A stretch of DNA of 60,786 bases from positions 263,449 through 324,234 of the forward strand of contig LN874946.1 in assembly GCA_001282665.1 (NCBI GenBank), written 5' to 3'. Under the pieces are notes generated by a model. The model was not told where the DNA came from. It saw only the letters and a program-made list of their open reading frames with translations, and ran no database searches. This document shows positions 31,563 through 41,066 of this stretch, in pieces (position 1 is the stretch's first letter; each line of letters opens with the position of its first letter). The position numbers and the translations under genes are program-made. This DNA comes from Clostridiales bacterium mt11. GTDB taxonomy: Bacteria; Bacillota; Clostridia; Tissierellales; Tepidimicrobiaceae.

Positions 31563-32687
31563 ATGCTTAGATTTTTAACAGGAGGAGAATCTCATGGTAA
31601 GGAACTTTTAGGAATAATAGAAGGATTTCCAGCAAATATGTATTTGGATATAGAATATGTAAATTGGGAACTTCAACGAAGACAAAAAGGTTATGGTAGA
31701 AGCAATAGAATGACCATTGAGAAAGATGAAGCCTTAGTTTTATCTGGAGTGAATCATAAATATACCACTGGGAATCCTATATCTATCATGATAAAAAATA
31801 GAGGAACTAATATAGAACTAGTGGAGATAACTAGACCAAGACCAGGTCATGGAGATTTGGCGGGAGCATTAAAATATAATCAAAAAGGCGGTAGAAATGT
31901 TTTAGAGAGGGCCAGTGCTAGGGAAACAGCTATGCGAGTTGCCATAGGCAGCATATGTAAATTATTTTTGAGGGAATTTAATATAAACATATATAGCCAT
32001 GTCATCCAAATTGGAGATATAAAGACCATGAAAAATTATTATGATGGAATTACCATAGATGATTTGACAAAAGCTGATGAATCTTTGGTACGAGTTCTAG
32101 ACAATAGTTCAGAAGAATTGATGATTGAAAAGATAGAAGAGGCAAAGGAAAATGGTGATACCTTAGGAGGAATAATAGAGGTAATAGGGACAAGTATTCC
32201 AGTTGGATTAGGCAGTTATACCAATTGGGATAGAAAGCTAGATGGTATAATTTCTCAGAGTATATTGAGTATTCCAGGAATAAAGGGAATTGAATTTGGA
32301 TTAGGTTTTCATACTTCCAATATATTGGGTTCAGATTATCATGATGAAATATTCTATGGTGATAATGGATATTATAGAGAGACTAACAATGCAGGTGGCA
32401 TCGAAGGAGGAGTATCTAACGGACAGGATATAGTATTTAGAGCGGTTATGAAACCTATTCCTACATTGAAAAAACCCCTAAAAACTATAGATATGAAAAC
32501 TAAGAAGACTGAATTTGCTCAATTTGAAAGATCAGATGTATGTGCAGTACCATCAGCTAGCATAGTAGCTGAATCCATGCTGGCCTATGTATTAGCTAAG
32601 GAAATGATATTAAAATTTGGTGGAGACAGCATGGAGGAAATAAGGGATAATTATGAACACTATAGGACTAATTTAAAGAATAGGTGA
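31563..32687 (+). CDS. aroC: Chorismate synthase
   Basis: The product has 374 residues from ATG 31563 behind AGAGGTGATTTG. It makes chorismate from EPSP with reduced FMN. Signatures include FLTGGESHGKELLGIIEGFPA at the start, RRQKGYGRSNRM, RPRPGHGDLAGALKY, RNVLERASARETAMRVAIG, and NAGGIEGGVSNG near the FMN site. The length is usual. It heads an aroC-aroB-aroA operon with gaps of 4 bases or overlap, a common clostridial arrangement. Confidence 0.96.
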   Translation: MLRFLTGGESHGKELLGIIEGFPANMYLDIEYVNWELQRRQKGYGRSNRMTIEKDEALVLSGVNHKYTTGNPISIMIKNRGTNIELVEITRPRPGHGDLAGALKYNQKGGRNVLERASARETAMRVAIGSICKLFLREFNINIYSHVIQIGDIKTMKNYYDGITIDDLTKADESLVRVLDNSSEELMIEKIEEAKENGDTLGGIIEVIGTSIPVGLGSYTNWDRKLDGIISQSILSIPGIKGIEFGLGFHTSNILGSDYHDEIFYGDNGYYRETNNAGGIEGGVSNGQDIVFRAVMKPIPTLKKPLKTIDMKTKKTEFAQFERSDVCAVPSASIVAESMLAYVLAKEMILKFGGDSMEEIRDNYEHYRTNLKNR

Positions 32688-32691
32688 TTAT

Positions 32692-33732
32692 ATGAGTATA
32701 AAGATAGGTAAAAACATTTTAAAAGAGTTAGGCGGGTATTTAAGGGATAAAAATTTTAATAGGATATATATCATAACAGATGATAAAGTAAATGAGCTGC
32801 ATTTTAATTATTTGAAGAATATACTAAAAGGATTTGATTTAAGGACTTATATTTTGCCCCAAGGAGAAAGAAGTAAATCCATAGATATTGTACTATCTAT
32901 ATATGATGATCTTATAGAAAATAATATAGATAGAAATACGGCAATATTGAGCTTTGGTGGAGGAGTGGTAGGCGATATAGCTGGATTTGTAGCTTCTACC
33001 TATAAGAGGGGATTAAAATATATACAAATTCCTACCACTTTACTATCTCAAGTGGATAGCAGTATTGGTGGTAAGGTAGGTGTTGACTATGGAGGATATA
33101 AAAATATAATTGGATCTTTTTATTTTCCTGAAGCTACATTTATTGATCCATATTTTTTAAAAACTCTACCTACTAGGCAGATTACCTGTGGATTAGGAGA
33201 AATACTAAAGTATGGTCTAATATACGATTATGAGCTATTTGAGTATACAAAAGATAGGCTGTGTAATATATATGAGAAGGACTTAGATGTGCTACTTCCC
33301 ATAATCAAAAAATCAGTTGATATTAAAGAGGAAATAGTTTCAAAAGATAAATATGATTTAGGATTAAGGAAGATGTTAAATTTCGGGCATACCATAGGAC
33401 ATAGTATTGAAACCTATTATGATTTTACGAAGTTTAATCATGGGGAATGTGTAATACTAGGTATGACATATGAATCCTTTATTGGAAAAAGTTTAAGATT
33501 AATAGATGAGGATTATTTTGATGAAATATATAGAACCCTTAAAGAACTCATGACGCCAATTAAATTTAATGAAGAGGAAATACATGATTTGATGGATTTC
33601 ATGAGAAATGATAAAAAGAACATTGGTGAAAATATTGCATTTGTATTGCCTGTAGGAAGAGGTAAAGTAGATGTTTATTATGATATTGATGATAAAATGA
33701 TTATCAATAGTTTAAAGGGTGAATGGATTTGA
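32692..33732 (+). CDS. aroB: 3-dehydroquinate synthase
   Basis: The product has 346 residues from ATG 32692, four bases after aroC. It turns DAHP into 3-dehydroquinate using NAD and a divalent metal. Motifs: LPQGERSKS, SFGGGVVGDIAGFVASTYKRGL (NAD binding), PTTLLSQVDSSIGGKVGVDYGGYKN, and the metal-binding set LGEILKYG with LNFGHTIGHSIE and FNHGE. The last ten bases overlap aroA, so translation is coupled. Confidence 0.96.
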   Translation: MSIKIGKNILKELGGYLRDKNFNRIYIITDDKVNELHFNYLKNILKGFDLRTYILPQGERSKSIDIVLSIYDDLIENNIDRNTAILSFGGGVVGDIAGFVASTYKRGLKYIQIPTTLLSQVDSSIGGKVGVDYGGYKNIIGSFYFPEATFIDPYFLKTLPTRQITCGLGEILKYGLIYDYELFEYTKDRLCNIYEKDLDVLLPIIKKSVDIKEEIVSKDKYDLGLRKMLNFGHTIGHSIETYYDFTKFNHGECVILGMTYESFIGKSLRLIDEDYFDEIYRTLKELMTPIKFNEEEIHDLMDFMRNDKKNIGENIAFVLPVGRGKVDVYYDIDDKMIINSLKGEWI

Positions 33733-35012
33733 TTATTAATGGGTATGGAAAGAAATTAATAGGTGAAGTAAAAGTTCCGGGAGATAAATCGATTTCTCAT
33801 AGAAGCATCATAATTGGTTCTTTAGCTGAAGGTAATACTGTTGTGGAGAATATATTGATGTCTGAGGATACTATAAGGACAATCCAGTGTTTTCAAAACA
33901 TGGGAGTAAATATAGAGAAAGGAAATGGGACTATTAATATTAAAGGAGTAGGTTTATTCGGATTAAACAAACCTAAAAGCATTTTGGATTGTGGAAATTC
34001 TGGTACTACTATGCGATTGCTGTCAGGAGTTTTAATTGGACAAAAGTTTTCTACCACTTTAATTGGCGATGAATCCTTAATGAATAGACCAATGAAAAGG
34101 ATTATAATACCTTTAAGTAAAATGGGAGGTAATATTGGTGGTAGGGAAGATGAATATCCACCCTTAGAGATTAAACCAACTGACGATGTTTTACAAGGTA
34201 TTTCTTATGAATTACCTGTAGCTAGTGCACAGGTTAAATCCTCTATACTGTTAGCGACTTTATATTCACAAGGTATTACCAAGATTATAGAAAATAAAAC
34301 TACAAGAGACCACACAGAGAGGATGCTAAATTATTTTGGCTGTAATGTATTTAATAGAGATAGAGAAATAGTTATGGATAGTAATTGTAAATTATTTGGA
34401 AAGAAGGTATATGTTCCTGGGGATATATCTTCAGCTGCATTCTTTATGGTAGCTGGTACTTTAATGGAAGGTTCTAATATAATCATTAAAGATATAGGAC
34501 TAAATCCTACGAGAACTGGTATTATAACCATATTAAATGAAATGGGAGCAGATATTAAAATATCAAGTGAAAGATTATTAAACAATGAACCAGTTGGTAA
34601 TATAGAAGTGAAATACTCCAATTTAAAGGGTATCCAAATCCGTGGAGATATAGTAGGGAGTTTAATTGACGAAATACCAATTATAGCGGTGGCAGCAGCT
34701 TTAGCAAAAGGCAAGACCATAATTAAAAATGTCGAGGAGCTGAAGTATAAGGAAAGCAATAGAATAAAGGCTATGGTTACGGAGTTGAAGAAGATGGGGG
34801 CAAAGGTAGAAGAGTTATCTGATGGAATGATAATTGAGGGAGTAGACTTTTTAAGACCAGCTAAACTATATTCTTATGATGATCATAGAATTGCTATGGC
34901 ACTTTCTGTTGCAGCTTTAAAGGCTCAAGGAGATTCTTATATTGATAAACATCAATGCGTAAATATTTCGTATCCCAACTTCTATGAAACATTATTTAAT
35001 TTGATAGCCTAG
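33723..35012 (+). CDS. aroA: 3-phosphoshikimate 1-carboxyvinyltransferase (EPSP synthase)
   Basis: The product has 429 residues from ATG 33723. It joins PEP and shikimate-3-phosphate. Motifs: VPGDKSISHRSIIIGSLAEG at the start, LDCGNSGTTMRLLSG, the region around PVASAQVKSSILLATLYSQG, and DEIPIIAVAAALAKG with KESNRIKAM. The LDCGNSGT sequence keeps Gly at the usual glyphosate-contact position with Ser after Asn, but class cannot be decided by eye. Together with aroC and aroB it covers three steps of the shikimate route; aroD, aroE, aroK and the DAHP synthase gene are not in this window. Confidence 0.96.
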   Translation: MDLIINGYGKKLIGEVKVPGDKSISHRSIIIGSLAEGNTVVENILMSEDTIRTIQCFQNMGVNIEKGNGTINIKGVGLFGLNKPKSILDCGNSGTTMRLLSGVLIGQKFSTTLIGDESLMNRPMKRIIIPLSKMGGNIGGREDEYPPLEIKPTDDVLQGISYELPVASAQVKSSILLATLYSQGITKIIENKTTRDHTERMLNYFGCNVFNRDREIVMDSNCKLFGKKVYVPGDISSAAFFMVAGTLMEGSNIIIKDIGLNPTRTGIITILNEMGADIKISSERLLNNEPVGNIEVKYSNLKGIQIRGDIVGSLIDEIPIIAVAAALAKGKTIIKNVEELKYKESNRIKAMVTELKKMGAKVEELSDGMIIEGVDFLRPAKLYSYDDHRIAMALSVAALKAQGDSYIDKHQCVNISYPNFYETLFNLIA

Positions 35013-35085
35013 GTATTTGATTTTTTACATCTAAACTAATATAATTGATGAGGAGATATACTTTATAAATGAGGGAGGAAAACAA

Positions 35086-35658
35086 ATGGGTAGTAAATTA
35101 CCAATTGCCTTATCTAATAAACATATTCATTTAGGACAAGAGGATTTGAATATTCTTTTTGGAGAAGGCTACGAATTAACAAGAACAAAAGACTTATCTC
35201 AACCAGGGCAATATGCTTGTGAGGAAAAGGTTGATATTGTAGGACCTAAGGGAACCCTTAAAGGAGTTAGAGTTTTAGGTCCAGTAAGGGGTAGAACTCA
35301 AATAGAGGTATCAATTTCTGATGCTTTTAAATTAGGAGTTACTCCAATTGTAAAAAATTCTGGAGATGTAGAAGGTACGCCGGGGGCAAAGGTTATAGGG
35401 CCTAAGGGTGAAATAGATTTACAAGATGGTGTAATAGTGGCAGCAAGACATATACATATGCATACCACTGATGGTGAAAAATTTAAAGTTAAGGATGGAG
35501 ATATAGTAAGGGTAAAGACTGAAGGTATGAGAGCTGTAATTTTCGAAAATGTTTTAGTAAGAGTAAAGGAAAACTTTGCCTTAGAAATGCATGTGGATAT
35601 AGAAGAAGGAAATGCTGCAGGAGTTAAGAATGGAGATTTGGTTGAATTAATAAAATAA
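35086..35658 (+). CDS. pduL: Phosphate propanoyltransferase / phosphotransacylase (PduL family)
   Basis: The product has 190 residues from ATG 35086 behind TGAGGGAGGAAAACAA. It exchanges phosphate and CoA on propionyl or acetyl groups. The two beta-barrel repeats carry LPIALSNKHIHLGQEDL and VIVAARHIHMHTTDGEKF, whose His residues bind the catalytic zinc, and VRVLGPVRGRTQIEVS. It has no encapsulation peptide-like N-terminal helix, so it is probably a cytosolic Pta-like enzyme. It lies 12 bases before deoC; acetaldehyde from deoxyribose-phosphate cleavage could feed acetyl-CoA/acetyl-phosphate metabolism. Confidence 0.93.
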   Translation: MGSKLPIALSNKHIHLGQEDLNILFGEGYELTRTKDLSQPGQYACEEKVDIVGPKGTLKGVRVLGPVRGRTQIEVSISDAFKLGVTPIVKNSGDVEGTPGAKVIGPKGEIDLQDGVIVAARHIHMHTTDGEKFKVKDGDIVRVKTEGMRAVIFENVLVRVKENFALEMHVDIEEGNAAGVKNGDLVELIK

Positions 35659-35670
35659 TGAGGTGATTAA

Positions 35671-36324
35671 ATGTCAAATATAGCTTCTATGATTGACCAT
35701 ACACTATTGAAGCCAGAAACTACAAGGGAAATGATCGAAACATTATGTAATGAGGCGAAAAAATATGAATTCGCAGCAGTATGCGTTAATCCTTATTATG
35801 TTAAGATGGCTAAAGAACTTTTAAAGGGTTCAAAGGTAAAAGTAGCTACGGTAATAGGTTTCCCATTAGGAGCAAATACAAAGGAAGTTAAAGCTTTAGA
35901 AACTAAAGCTGCTATAGAAGATGGTGCTGACGAAGTGGATATGGTAATCAATATTGGTGCAATGAAGAATAAGGATTATGATATAGTTAGAGAAGATATT
36001 AAAGCAGTAGTTGAAGCGGCTAAAGACAAAGCTATTGTAAAGGTTATAATAGAAACTTGTCTACTAACAGATGAAGAAAAGGTTAAAGCTTGTGAATTAT
36101 CTAAAGAAGCTCATGCAGATTTTGTTAAAACTTCAACTGGATTTAGCACTGGTGGAGCTACTGTAGATGATGTTAAATTGATGAAGAAAACCATAGGGGA
36201 TAGCCTTAAGATAAAAGCTTCTGGAGGCATTAGAGACTATGAAACTGCAAAAGCTATGATAGAAGCTGGAGCATCTAGAATTGGTGCTAGTGCATCGGTA
36301 AAAATAGTAGAAAAAGAACAATAA
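35671..36324 (+). CDS. deoC: Deoxyribose-phosphate aldolase
   Basis: The product has 217 residues from ATG 35671 behind AATGAGGTGATTAA. It splits 2-deoxyribose-5-phosphate into acetaldehyde and glyceraldehyde-3-phosphate. Motifs: IDHTLLKPETT at the start, VIGFPLGA, EDGADEVDMVINIGAMK, VKTSTGFSTGGAT (Schiff-base Lys near residue 150) and KASGGIRDYETA (second active Lys). The length is usual. The gene ends just before a 40-base palindromic terminator shared with ychF. Confidence 0.96.
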   Translation: MSNIASMIDHTLLKPETTREMIETLCNEAKKYEFAAVCVNPYYVKMAKELLKGSKVKVATVIGFPLGANTKEVKALETKAAIEDGADEVDMVINIGAMKNKDYDIVREDIKAVVEAAKDKAIVKVIIETCLLTDEEKVKACELSKEAHADFVKTSTGFSTGGATVDDVKLMKKTIGDSLKIKASGGIRDYETAKAMIEAGASRIGASASVKIVEKEQ

Positions 36325-36329
36325 TTATT

Positions 36330-36369
36330 AATATAAGCTTAAGTTGATTAATCAACTTAAGCTTATATT
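36330..36369. terminator. Perfect 40-base palindromic terminator between deoC and ychF
   Basis: Bases 36330-36349 are the exact reverse complement of 36350-36369. The core is AAGCTTAAGTTGATT and its complement. The right end overlaps the first bases of the ychF stop codon on the minus strand. It lies between converging genes and can work in both directions. Confidence 0.85.
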
Positions 36370-37459
36370 ATACATTAAACCTAAATAATACTACATCTCC
36401 ATCTTGCATTATATAATCTTTTCCTTCTAATCGAATTAATCCTTTTTCCTTTGCTCCAGTAGTTCCGCCACATTTTAATAGATCCTTATAGTTGATTACT
36501 TCTGCTCTAATAAATCCCCTTTCGATATCTGAGTGTATTTTTCCTGCTGCTTGAGGAGCTTTTGTACCTTTTTTAATAGTCCAAGCCCTCACTTCTTGTG
36601 GTCCAGCAGTTAAAAAGCTCATAAGCCCTAAAAGATTATAGCTAGAATTTATCAATTTATCCAATCCAGATTCAGTTAACCCTAATTCCTTTAAAAATTC
36701 TACTTTTTCCTCTTTGTCTAATTGGGAAATCTCTGATTCGATTTTACCTGAAATTGCTATGGTCTCGGAATTTTCTTTACGGGCATATTCCTTGACTAAT
36801 TTTACATAATCATTATCTTCTCCACTTAATAGATCATCTTCAGAAATATTACAAACGTATAAAACTGGTTTTAGTGAAAGTAGATTAAAGTTTTTAATTA
36901 AATCCATTTCATCTTCCGAAAACTCTATATTTCTTAAAGGTTGATCTTTTTCAATGGAATCCTTTAATATATTCAATAATTCAAATTCCTTTTTATAGGA
37001 TTTATCCCCTTTAGCCAACTTTTCAACTTTTTGAATTCTCTTGGTGATTATATCTAAGTCAGAAAGCATTAGCTCTAAGTTGATGATTTCAATATCATCT
37101 AAAGGACTGATTTTACCCTCTACATGGGTTACATTTTCATCATCAAAACATCTGACTACGTGGACTATTGCTTCAACTTCTCTTATATGTGAAAGGAATT
37201 TATTTCCTAATCCTTCACCTTTACTAGCACCTTTTACTAGTCCAGCTATATCAAAAAATTCTATAGTTGCAGGAGTAATTTTTTCTGGTTTTACCAATTC
37301 AGCTAATAATTCTAGTCTATTATCTGGTACTGGTACGATTCCTACATTTGGCTCTATGGTACAAAAAGGATAATTTGCAGCTTCTGCTTTAGCAGCTGTT
37401 AATGCATTAAATAAAGTACTTTTACCAACGTTTGGCAGTCCAACTATGCCTAGTTTCAT
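36368..37459 (-). CDS. ychF: YchF/OLA1-family redox-regulated ATPase
   Basis: The product has 363 residues from the ATG at 37459. The P-loop GLPNVGKSTLFNALT and the following ANYPFCTIEPNVGIVPVPD are family signatures; DIAGLVKGASKGEGLGNKFLSHIREVEAIVHVVRCF forms switch II. A helical insert and a C-terminal TGS domain (RAWTIKKGTKAPQAAGKIHSDIERGFIRAEV) follow. YchF binds ribosomes, prefers ATP over GTP, and is linked to stress responses. It is single-copy, leftward, and divergent from the pst operon. Confidence 0.96.
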   Translation of the reverse strand: MKLGIVGLPNVGKSTLFNALTAAKAEAANYPFCTIEPNVGIVPVPDNRLELLAELVKPEKITPATIEFFDIAGLVKGASKGEGLGNKFLSHIREVEAIVHVVRCFDDENVTHVEGKISPLDDIEIINLELMLSDLDIITKRIQKVEKLAKGDKSYKKEFELLNILKDSIEKDQPLRNIEFSEDEMDLIKNFNLLSLKPVLYVCNISEDDLLSGEDNDYVKLVKEYARKENSETIAISGKIESEISQLDKEEKVEFLKELGLTESGLDKLINSSYNLLGLMSFLTAGPQEVRAWTIKKGTKAPQAAGKIHSDIERGFIRAEVINYKDLLKCGGTTGAKEKGLIRLEGKDYIMQDGDVVLFRFNV

Positions 37460-37559
37460 TTAAATCTTCCTTTCAAATTGCATAATTTAGCACAAGAATA
37501 ATTATATATTATACTTTGCTTATATTCAACACCAAGAACGAAGTTTATTTTACATAGAG

Positions 37560-37602
37560 TTAACTTTGTCTTAACTTGGATTTAACATAAAAAAGTTATT
37601 AT
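37560..37602 (+). promoter_or_regulatory. Pho box and -10 region of the pst operon
   Basis: TTAACT at 37560 and 37571 and TTAACA at 37582 are direct repeats with an exact 11-bp period, the layout of PhoP-binding Pho boxes in Firmicutes. A TATTAT -10-like element lies at 37597-37602. The array ends about 53 bases before pstS. No good -35 is present, as is usual for promoters activated by PhoP under phosphate starvation. Confidence 0.75.
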
Positions 37603-37639
37603 TAACTTAGATAAATTAGAAATGGAAGGAGAATGTAGA

Positions 37640-38506
37640 GTGAAAAATATTAAAAAGGTTTTGGTATTAGTCAGTTTGTTTATAGTTTTAGCCATTGTAT
37701 TTACTGGTTGTAATAATAAGGAGTTAGGCTCAAAAGAAGCAGGGGGTGGATTATCTGGAACTATAAATATTGTAGGCTCTACTTCTGTAACACCTATGGC
37801 TGAAAGCTTAGGAGAAGGATTTTCAAAGCTTTATAGAGATGTAAAAATAGATATCCAAGGTGTTGGCTCTACTGTAGGTATAAAAGCTACTATTGATGGT
37901 ACAGCAGATATAGGAATGTCTTCAAGAAATTTAAAAGATGAAGAAAGAGAAACTGGAATTGAAGAATATATCATAGCTTATGATGGAATAGTTGTTGCGG
38001 TTCATCCAAACAATCCAGTAGATGATTTAGATATAAAAACTATTCAAAGGATATTTAAAGGTGAAATTACAAATTGGAAAGATGTTGGTGGAGAAGATAG
38101 GGAGATTTTAGTAATATCCAGAGAGGAAGGCTCAGGAACACGAGGAGCTTTTGAAGAAATATTAAACTTACAAGAAAAGGACAGCTCAGGAAATACTTTA
38201 AGTACAGTTAAAAAGGATGCTCTAGTAGCTGATGGTAATGGTGCTGTAATAGCTAATATTTCAAATAAGAAGAACTCCATAGGGTATGTATCTCTTTCCT
38301 ATTTAGATGATACGGTTAAAGGATTAGATATAGAGGGGGTAAAGGCTTCAATAGAAACGGTTCAAAATGGTGAATATAAAGTATCTAGACCATTCTATAT
38401 GCTAACAAAGGACGAAGAATCAGAACTTGTAAAGGAATTTATAGATTTTGTATTGAGTGATGAGGGACAGAGAATAGTTGGAGAGAAACAAGTACCAGTT
38501 AAATAA
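37640..38506 (+). CDS. pstS: Phosphate ABC transporter, substrate-binding lipoprotein
   Basis: The product has 288 residues from GTG 37640, nine bases after GGAAGGAG; the ATG at 37622 precedes that ribosome site. The lipoprotein signal ends in FTGC. The phosphate-binding fold has IVGSTSVTPMAE, ADIGMSSRNLKDEE, IAYDGIVVAVHPNNP and ISREEGSGTRGAFEEI, which supply the Ser/Arg/Asp ligands. It captures phosphate outside the cell for PstCAB. It is the first gene of pstSCAB and lies behind the Pho box. Confidence 0.95.
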   Translation: MKNIKKVLVLVSLFIVLAIVFTGCNNKELGSKEAGGGLSGTINIVGSTSVTPMAESLGEGFSKLYRDVKIDIQGVGSTVGIKATIDGTADIGMSSRNLKDEERETGIEEYIIAYDGIVVAVHPNNPVDDLDIKTIQRIFKGEITNWKDVGGEDREILVISREEGSGTRGAFEEILNLQEKDSSGNTLSTVKKDALVADGNGAVIANISNKKNSIGYVSLSYLDDTVKGLDIEGVKASIETVQNGEYKVSRPFYMLTKDEESELVKEFIDFVLSDEGQRIVGEKQVPVK

Positions 38507-38536
38507 TTGATTTTAAATGTAAAGGGGATAGTTTAC

Positions 38537-39406
38537 ATGAAACAAAATGGAAAAAGATTATACGAAAAAATCAACGAAAGATTATTACTTATATGTGGAC
38601 TAATTTCAATTATAGCTGTACTCGGTATCACCATATTTATTTTCATGGAAGGCATTCCCGCTATAAAACAAATTGGGTTAAAACAATTTTTATTGGGAGA
38701 AGATTGGCAGCCCACTGGAGGAAGATTTGGTCTATTTCCAATGATAATAGGTTCTATATACGTTACATTAGGTGCAGTTTTAATAGGGGTACCCATTGGA
38801 CTATTTACAGCAATATTCATTAGTGAATTAGCTTCTAAAAAAGTCTCTAATTTTTATAGAAGATTAGTAGAGCTATTGGCTGGAATACCTTCCGTTGTAT
38901 ATGGTTTTTTTGGATTGACTACAATAGTTCCAGCCATTGATATGATATTTGGAGGTGGAGGCAACAGCTTATTAGCCGCCTCTATAATCCTAGGTATAAT
39001 GATTTTACCTACGGTGATAAGTATTTCAGAAGCCTCTATTAAATCTCTACCCATTGAACTAAAAGAGGGTTCTTTTGCGTTGGGAGTCTCCCGTATAAAC
39101 ACCATATTTAAAGTGCTTATTCCTTCAGCTAAGTCGGGTATATTGGCCTCTATAGTATTAGCTATAGGGAGAGCAATGGGAGAAACTATGGCAGTGATAC
39201 TGGTTTCAGGTAATACTCCTTTAGTTCCTAAAGCATTAGAAGAAAGGGTTAGAACTCTAACAGCCAACATTGCCTTAGAGATGGGGTATGCTTATGGATT
39301 ACACCAAGAAGCTTTGTTCGCTACTGGAGTAATATTATTCCTTTTTATCATGATTTTAAATCTATTGTTGATGGGTTTTAATAAAAAGGAAGGGATTAGT
39401 AAATGA
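38537..39406 (+). CDS. pstC: Phosphate ABC transporter permease PstC
   Basis: The product has 289 residues from ATG 38537 behind AAAGGGGATAG; a longer in-frame start at 38507 lacks a ribosome site. Six membrane helices are predicted. The EAA loop that contacts PstB is EASIKSLPIELKEGSFALGVSRINTIFKVLIPSAKSGI. The TLGAVLIGVPIGLFTAIFI and ELLAGIPSVVYGFFGL blocks are typical of PstC. Four bases overlap with pstA (ATGA). Confidence 0.95.
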   Translation: MKQNGKRLYEKINERLLLICGLISIIAVLGITIFIFMEGIPAIKQIGLKQFLLGEDWQPTGGRFGLFPMIIGSIYVTLGAVLIGVPIGLFTAIFISELASKKVSNFYRRLVELLAGIPSVVYGFFGLTTIVPAIDMIFGGGGNSLLAASIILGIMILPTVISISEASIKSLPIELKEGSFALGVSRINTIFKVLIPSAKSGILASIVLAIGRAMGETMAVILVSGNTPLVPKALEERVRTLTANIALEMGYAYGLHQEALFATGVILFLFIMILNLLLMGFNKKEGISK

Positions 39407-40224
39407 GAATAACAAAAAATGGAGAAGAAACTATAAGGTTATTTATATATATATCTGCCGCCATAACATTGGGTATAGTGTTGTGGATACTAGGATTTAT
39501 TTTAGTAAAAGGTCTAATAAAAGTTAATTGGGAAAATGTATTAGCAGATACAGCTATACTTCCTTCTATTATTAATACTTTTTATATTGTCTTATTATCC
39601 GTGATAATATCAGCACCGATAGGCATTGGAGCAGCAATATATTTAAATGAATATGCAAAGGAAGGAAAGATACTCAAATTAATAATTTATTCTACACAGA
39701 GTTTAGCAGGGATACCTTCCATAGTATTTGGACTATTTGGTATGATGTTTTTCGTTGTAGGATTAAAATTAAAATGGTCCATACTATCTGGAGCCTTAAC
39801 TTTAAGCATAATGATACTACCTATAATAATTAGAACTACAGAAGAAGCTTTAAAGACGGTGCCTATATCTTTAAAGGAAGGGAGTTGGGCCATAGGTGCT
39901 TCTAAAATACAAACCATATATAAAGTAATACTTCCAACTGCATTTCCTGGAATAATGGTATCCATAATACTAAGTATTGGTAGAGTAATTGGTGAAACTG
40001 CGGCAGTGTATTTAACTGCTGGAATGGTTCCAAGGTTAGCAACCAGCCTGTTTGATTCCGGTAGGACTTTATCAGTTCATCTGTATGTCTTAGCTAAAGA
40101 AGGGATATCCTTTGAATTAGCATATTTCACTGCTTCTGTATTGATTATATTCATTTTGATTATCAATATAATTTCAAATTATTTAGGTAAAATCATAAAG
40201 AGAAGATTAAAAGGAATTGATTAA
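39403..40224 (+). CDS. pstA: Phosphate ABC transporter permease PstA
   Basis: The product has 273 residues from ATG 39403, overlapping the pstC stop. It has six helices with the EAA loop EEALKTVPISLKEGSWAIGASKIQTIYKVILPTAFPGI and the block SLAGIPSIVFGLFGMMFF. With PstC it forms the membrane channel. The stop is followed directly by the ribosome site of pstB. Confidence 0.95.
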   Translation: MRITKNGEETIRLFIYISAAITLGIVLWILGFILVKGLIKVNWENVLADTAILPSIINTFYIVLLSVIISAPIGIGAAIYLNEYAKEGKILKLIIYSTQSLAGIPSIVFGLFGMMFFVVGLKLKWSILSGALTLSIMILPIIIRTTEEALKTVPISLKEGSWAIGASKIQTIYKVILPTAFPGIMVSIILSIGRVIGETAAVYLTAGMVPRLATSLFDSGRTLSVHLYVLAKEGISFELAYFTASVLIIFILIINIISNYLGKIIKRRLKGID

Positions 40225-40237
40225 GGAGATGAAGATT

Positions 40238-40990
40238 ATGATGGCTAAGATAGATGTTACAAATTTGAATTTATATTATGGAAAATCGAAAGTACTAAAT
40301 AATATAAATATGATATTTACAGAAAAATCTGTTACTGCATTAATTGGACCTTCTGGATGTGGAAAAACCAGTTTTTTGAGAACTTTAAACAGGCTTAATG
40401 ATACAGTACCCGATACGAGGGTCCAAGGAAAGATAAAATTAGATGGATTGGATATCTATAAGGATATGGATGAAATAAGATTAAGAAAAAAGGTTGGTAT
40501 GGTTTTTCAAAAACCAAATCCATTTCCTATGAGTATATATGATAATGTAGCCTATGGACCAAAAATTCATGGCATTAAAAATAAAAAAACTTTAGACTAT
40601 ATAGTTGAAAAAAGTTTATATGAAGCATTTTTATGGGATGAGGTTAAGGATAGATTGAAAAAACCTGCCCTTAGTTTATCTGGTGGACAGCAGCAGAGGT
40701 TGTGTATAGCAAGAGCTTTAGCTGTTGAACCTGAAGTAATATTAATGGACGAACCAACATCAGCTCTTGATCCTATTGCGACAGCTAAGATCGAAGAGCT
40801 GATACTTAAACTAAAACATGATTATACCGTAATAATGGTTACTCATTCTATGCAGCAAGCTGCTAGAATATCCGACTTCACTGGATTTTTTTTACTTGGA
40901 AACTTGATTGAGTATAAAGAAACTAGTAAATTATTTAAAAATCCTGAAGATGATAGGACAATAGGATATATAAATGGAATATTTGGTTAA
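40238..40990 (+). CDS. pstB: Phosphate ABC transporter ATP-binding protein
   Basis: The product has 250 residues from ATG 40238, nine bases after AAGGAG; the next codon is also ATG. Walker A is GPSGCGKTSFLRTLNRLND, the signature is LSLSGGQQQRLCIARALA, and Walker B is VILMDEPTSALDP, with THSMQQAARISD as the His switch region. It powers phosphate import. The operon ends in a terminator after this gene, so phoU, which often follows pstB, is absent here. Confidence 0.96.
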   Translation: MMAKIDVTNLNLYYGKSKVLNNINMIFTEKSVTALIGPSGCGKTSFLRTLNRLNDTVPDTRVQGKIKLDGLDIYKDMDEIRLRKKVGMVFQKPNPFPMSIYDNVAYGPKIHGIKNKKTLDYIVEKSLYEAFLWDEVKDRLKKPALSLSGGQQQRLCIARALAVEPEVILMDEPTSALDPIATAKIEELILKLKHDYTVIMVTHSMQQAARISDFTGFFLLGNLIEYKETSKLFKNPEDDRTIGYINGIFG

Positions 40991-41015
40991 AAGGCATGAT
41001 GAATGCCTTTTTTTT
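40990..41015 (+). terminator. Terminator of the pst operon
   Basis: AAAGGCAT and ATGCCTTT form a perfect 8-bp stem with a GATGA loop, followed by five more T. The first base overlaps the pstB stop. Confidence 0.88.
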
Positions 41016-41066
41016 GTAATAAAATTTCTTAATAATGGAAAACTATATAATAAAGGAGGTTGGATT

